From: Methanocaldococcus lauensis
GTDB lineage: Archaea > AGJL01 > Methanococci > Methanococcales > Methanocaldococcaceae
Assembly (NCBI GenBank): GCA_902827205.1
Contig: LR792634.1
Span: 1,178,001-1,242,000 of the forward strand
DNA length: 64,000 nt
Direction of reading: 5' to 3'
Made by a program: the position numbers and the translations under genes. The notes beneath the pieces were generated by a model that saw only the letters and a program-made list of their open reading frames with translations, did no database searches and was not told the origin of the DNA. This document shows, in pieces, positions 63,490-64,000 of this stretch (the first letter of the stretch is position 1; each line of letters starts with the position of its first letter).

Positions 63490-64000
63490 ATGAAAAAAAT
63501 TGATAAACTACTTGAATTAAATAAAAAAGTTGTTTTAGCACCAATGGCTGGAATAACTGATGGAGATTTTTGTATGCAATTTAAGGGTTTGTTTGGTATT
63601 GTGACAATTGGAGGGTATAATTTAGATTCCTTAACATATGAGGCAAGTATAAAAATGGAAAAAAGAGGAAGAAAAGAATTTGTAATAGATTTGGATGAAT
63701 TTAATGATTATATTATAAATGAAATAAAAAAGGCAAGAAATAGTAATTCGTTAGTGTCAGTTAATGTTAGATTTGTCAATATAGACGAAGCATATGATAG
63801 ATTATTAACTATCTCAAAGTATGCAGATATCATAGAATTAAATTGCCATTGTAGGCAGAAGGAGATAACTTCATTAGGAATTGGGCAGGAGTTAATGAGA
63901 AACAAATCTCTTTTAAAAGAATTTTTATATAGAATGAATAATTTAAATAAACCAATATTTTTAAAAATCAGATTAAATTATATTCCTTTAACCAAATTAA
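63490..64000 (+). CDS. Dus-like / dihydroorotate-dehydrogenase-like TIM-barrel protein (partial, runs off the window)
   Basis: The first 170 residues of a FMN-type TIM barrel. VVLAPMAGITDGDFCMQF near residue 15 is the typical first strand and flavin loop of tRNA-dihydrouridine synthases, and IIELNCHCRQKEITSLGIGQELM, given as residues about 115-137, is the position of the Dus NxGCP loop, but here it reads NCHCRQ, which differs from active Dus enzymes (usual catalytic Cys two residues later). It may be a methanogen-specific relative with another substrate. It is coupled to arfA by an 8-base gap. The end is outside the window. Confidence 0.75.
   Translation, partial: MKKIDKLLELNKKVVLAPMAGITDGDFCMQFKGLFGIVTIGGYNLDSLTYEASIKMEKRGRKEFVIDLDEFNDYIINEIKKARNSNSLVSVNVRFVNIDEAYDRLLTISKYADIIELNCHCRQKEITSLGIGQELMRNKSLLKEFLYRMNNLNKPIFLKIRLNYIPLTKL

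Overview
The window is about 70% AT and reads as chromosome of a hyperthermophilic methanogen of the genus Methanocaldococcus. The evidence is archaeal ribosomal, transcription and translation genes (L7Ae, S28e, L24e, L1-P0-L12, S24e, S27ae, TBP, Rpo7, Rpo11, Spt4), methanogen cofactor genes (mch, mptE, arfA, a homocitrate synthase, a CofE-like ligase) and two Ehb hydrogenase subunits. Start codons follow GGTGAT-type ribosome sites and promoters carry TTTATATA boxes. Many proteins look very close to, but not identical with, those I remember from M. jannaschii (for example TyrRS, 306 aa). Gene blocks appear rearranged relative to that genome; this is from memory.

Layout. 0-4 kb: hisG, three ribosomal protein genes, a C5-DNA methyltransferase followed by a duplicated scrap of a methyltransferase tail, and a SPOUT-like gene. 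4-13 kb: a RecJ-like DHH protein, two tandem FecCD permeases, an alpha-glucan phosphorylase homologue without the PLP lysine, two unknown genes, a circularly permuted GTPase and an acylphosphatase-like protein. 13.0-13.7 kb: a non-coding stretch with three palindromic repeats. 13.7-20 kb: ehb subunits, feoAB with a divergent DtxR-type regulator, hemC and dph6. 20-25 kb: argC, a small membrane protein plus ArsR regulator, two exported proteins (Met/His-rich and Cys/Tyr-rich), lysA, then a dense palindrome region ending in tRNA-Arg(GCG). 25-37 kb: aspS, RCK-DHH phosphodiesterase, mptE, mch, FBP aldolase/phosphatase, aroA, aksA, hisH, tbp. 37-45 kb: the L12/P0/L1 operon, rpo11, tyrS, cbiT, S2P protease, S27ae/S24e, dephospho-CoA kinase, spt4, rpo7. 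45-54.5 kb: UDP-ManNAc dehydrogenase with two unknown genes and dapB, then pstSCAB-phoU and a CofE-like ligase. 54.8-57 kb: a 21-repeat CRISPR array with no cas genes nearby, its leader, and a GC-rich structured region that is probably an RNA gene. 57-64 kb: ilvD, leuD, thrC, a TIM-barrel isomerase, cbiZ, a ferredoxin, arfA and a truncated Dus-like gene.

Most of the window is core metabolism: amino acids (His, Arg, Lys, Thr, branched-chain, aromatic), methanopterin and F420-type cofactors, corrinoids, phosphate and iron uptake. The unexplained material is mainly non-coding. A modular set of short palindromic elements (here A, B and C) recurs in different pairings at 3.3, 13.0, 24.7 and 54.9 kb: beside a methyltransferase scrap, beside a truncated tRNA copy, and at the old end of the CRISPR array. 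The structured RNA candidate at 56.66-56.95 kb is the other main unexplained feature.
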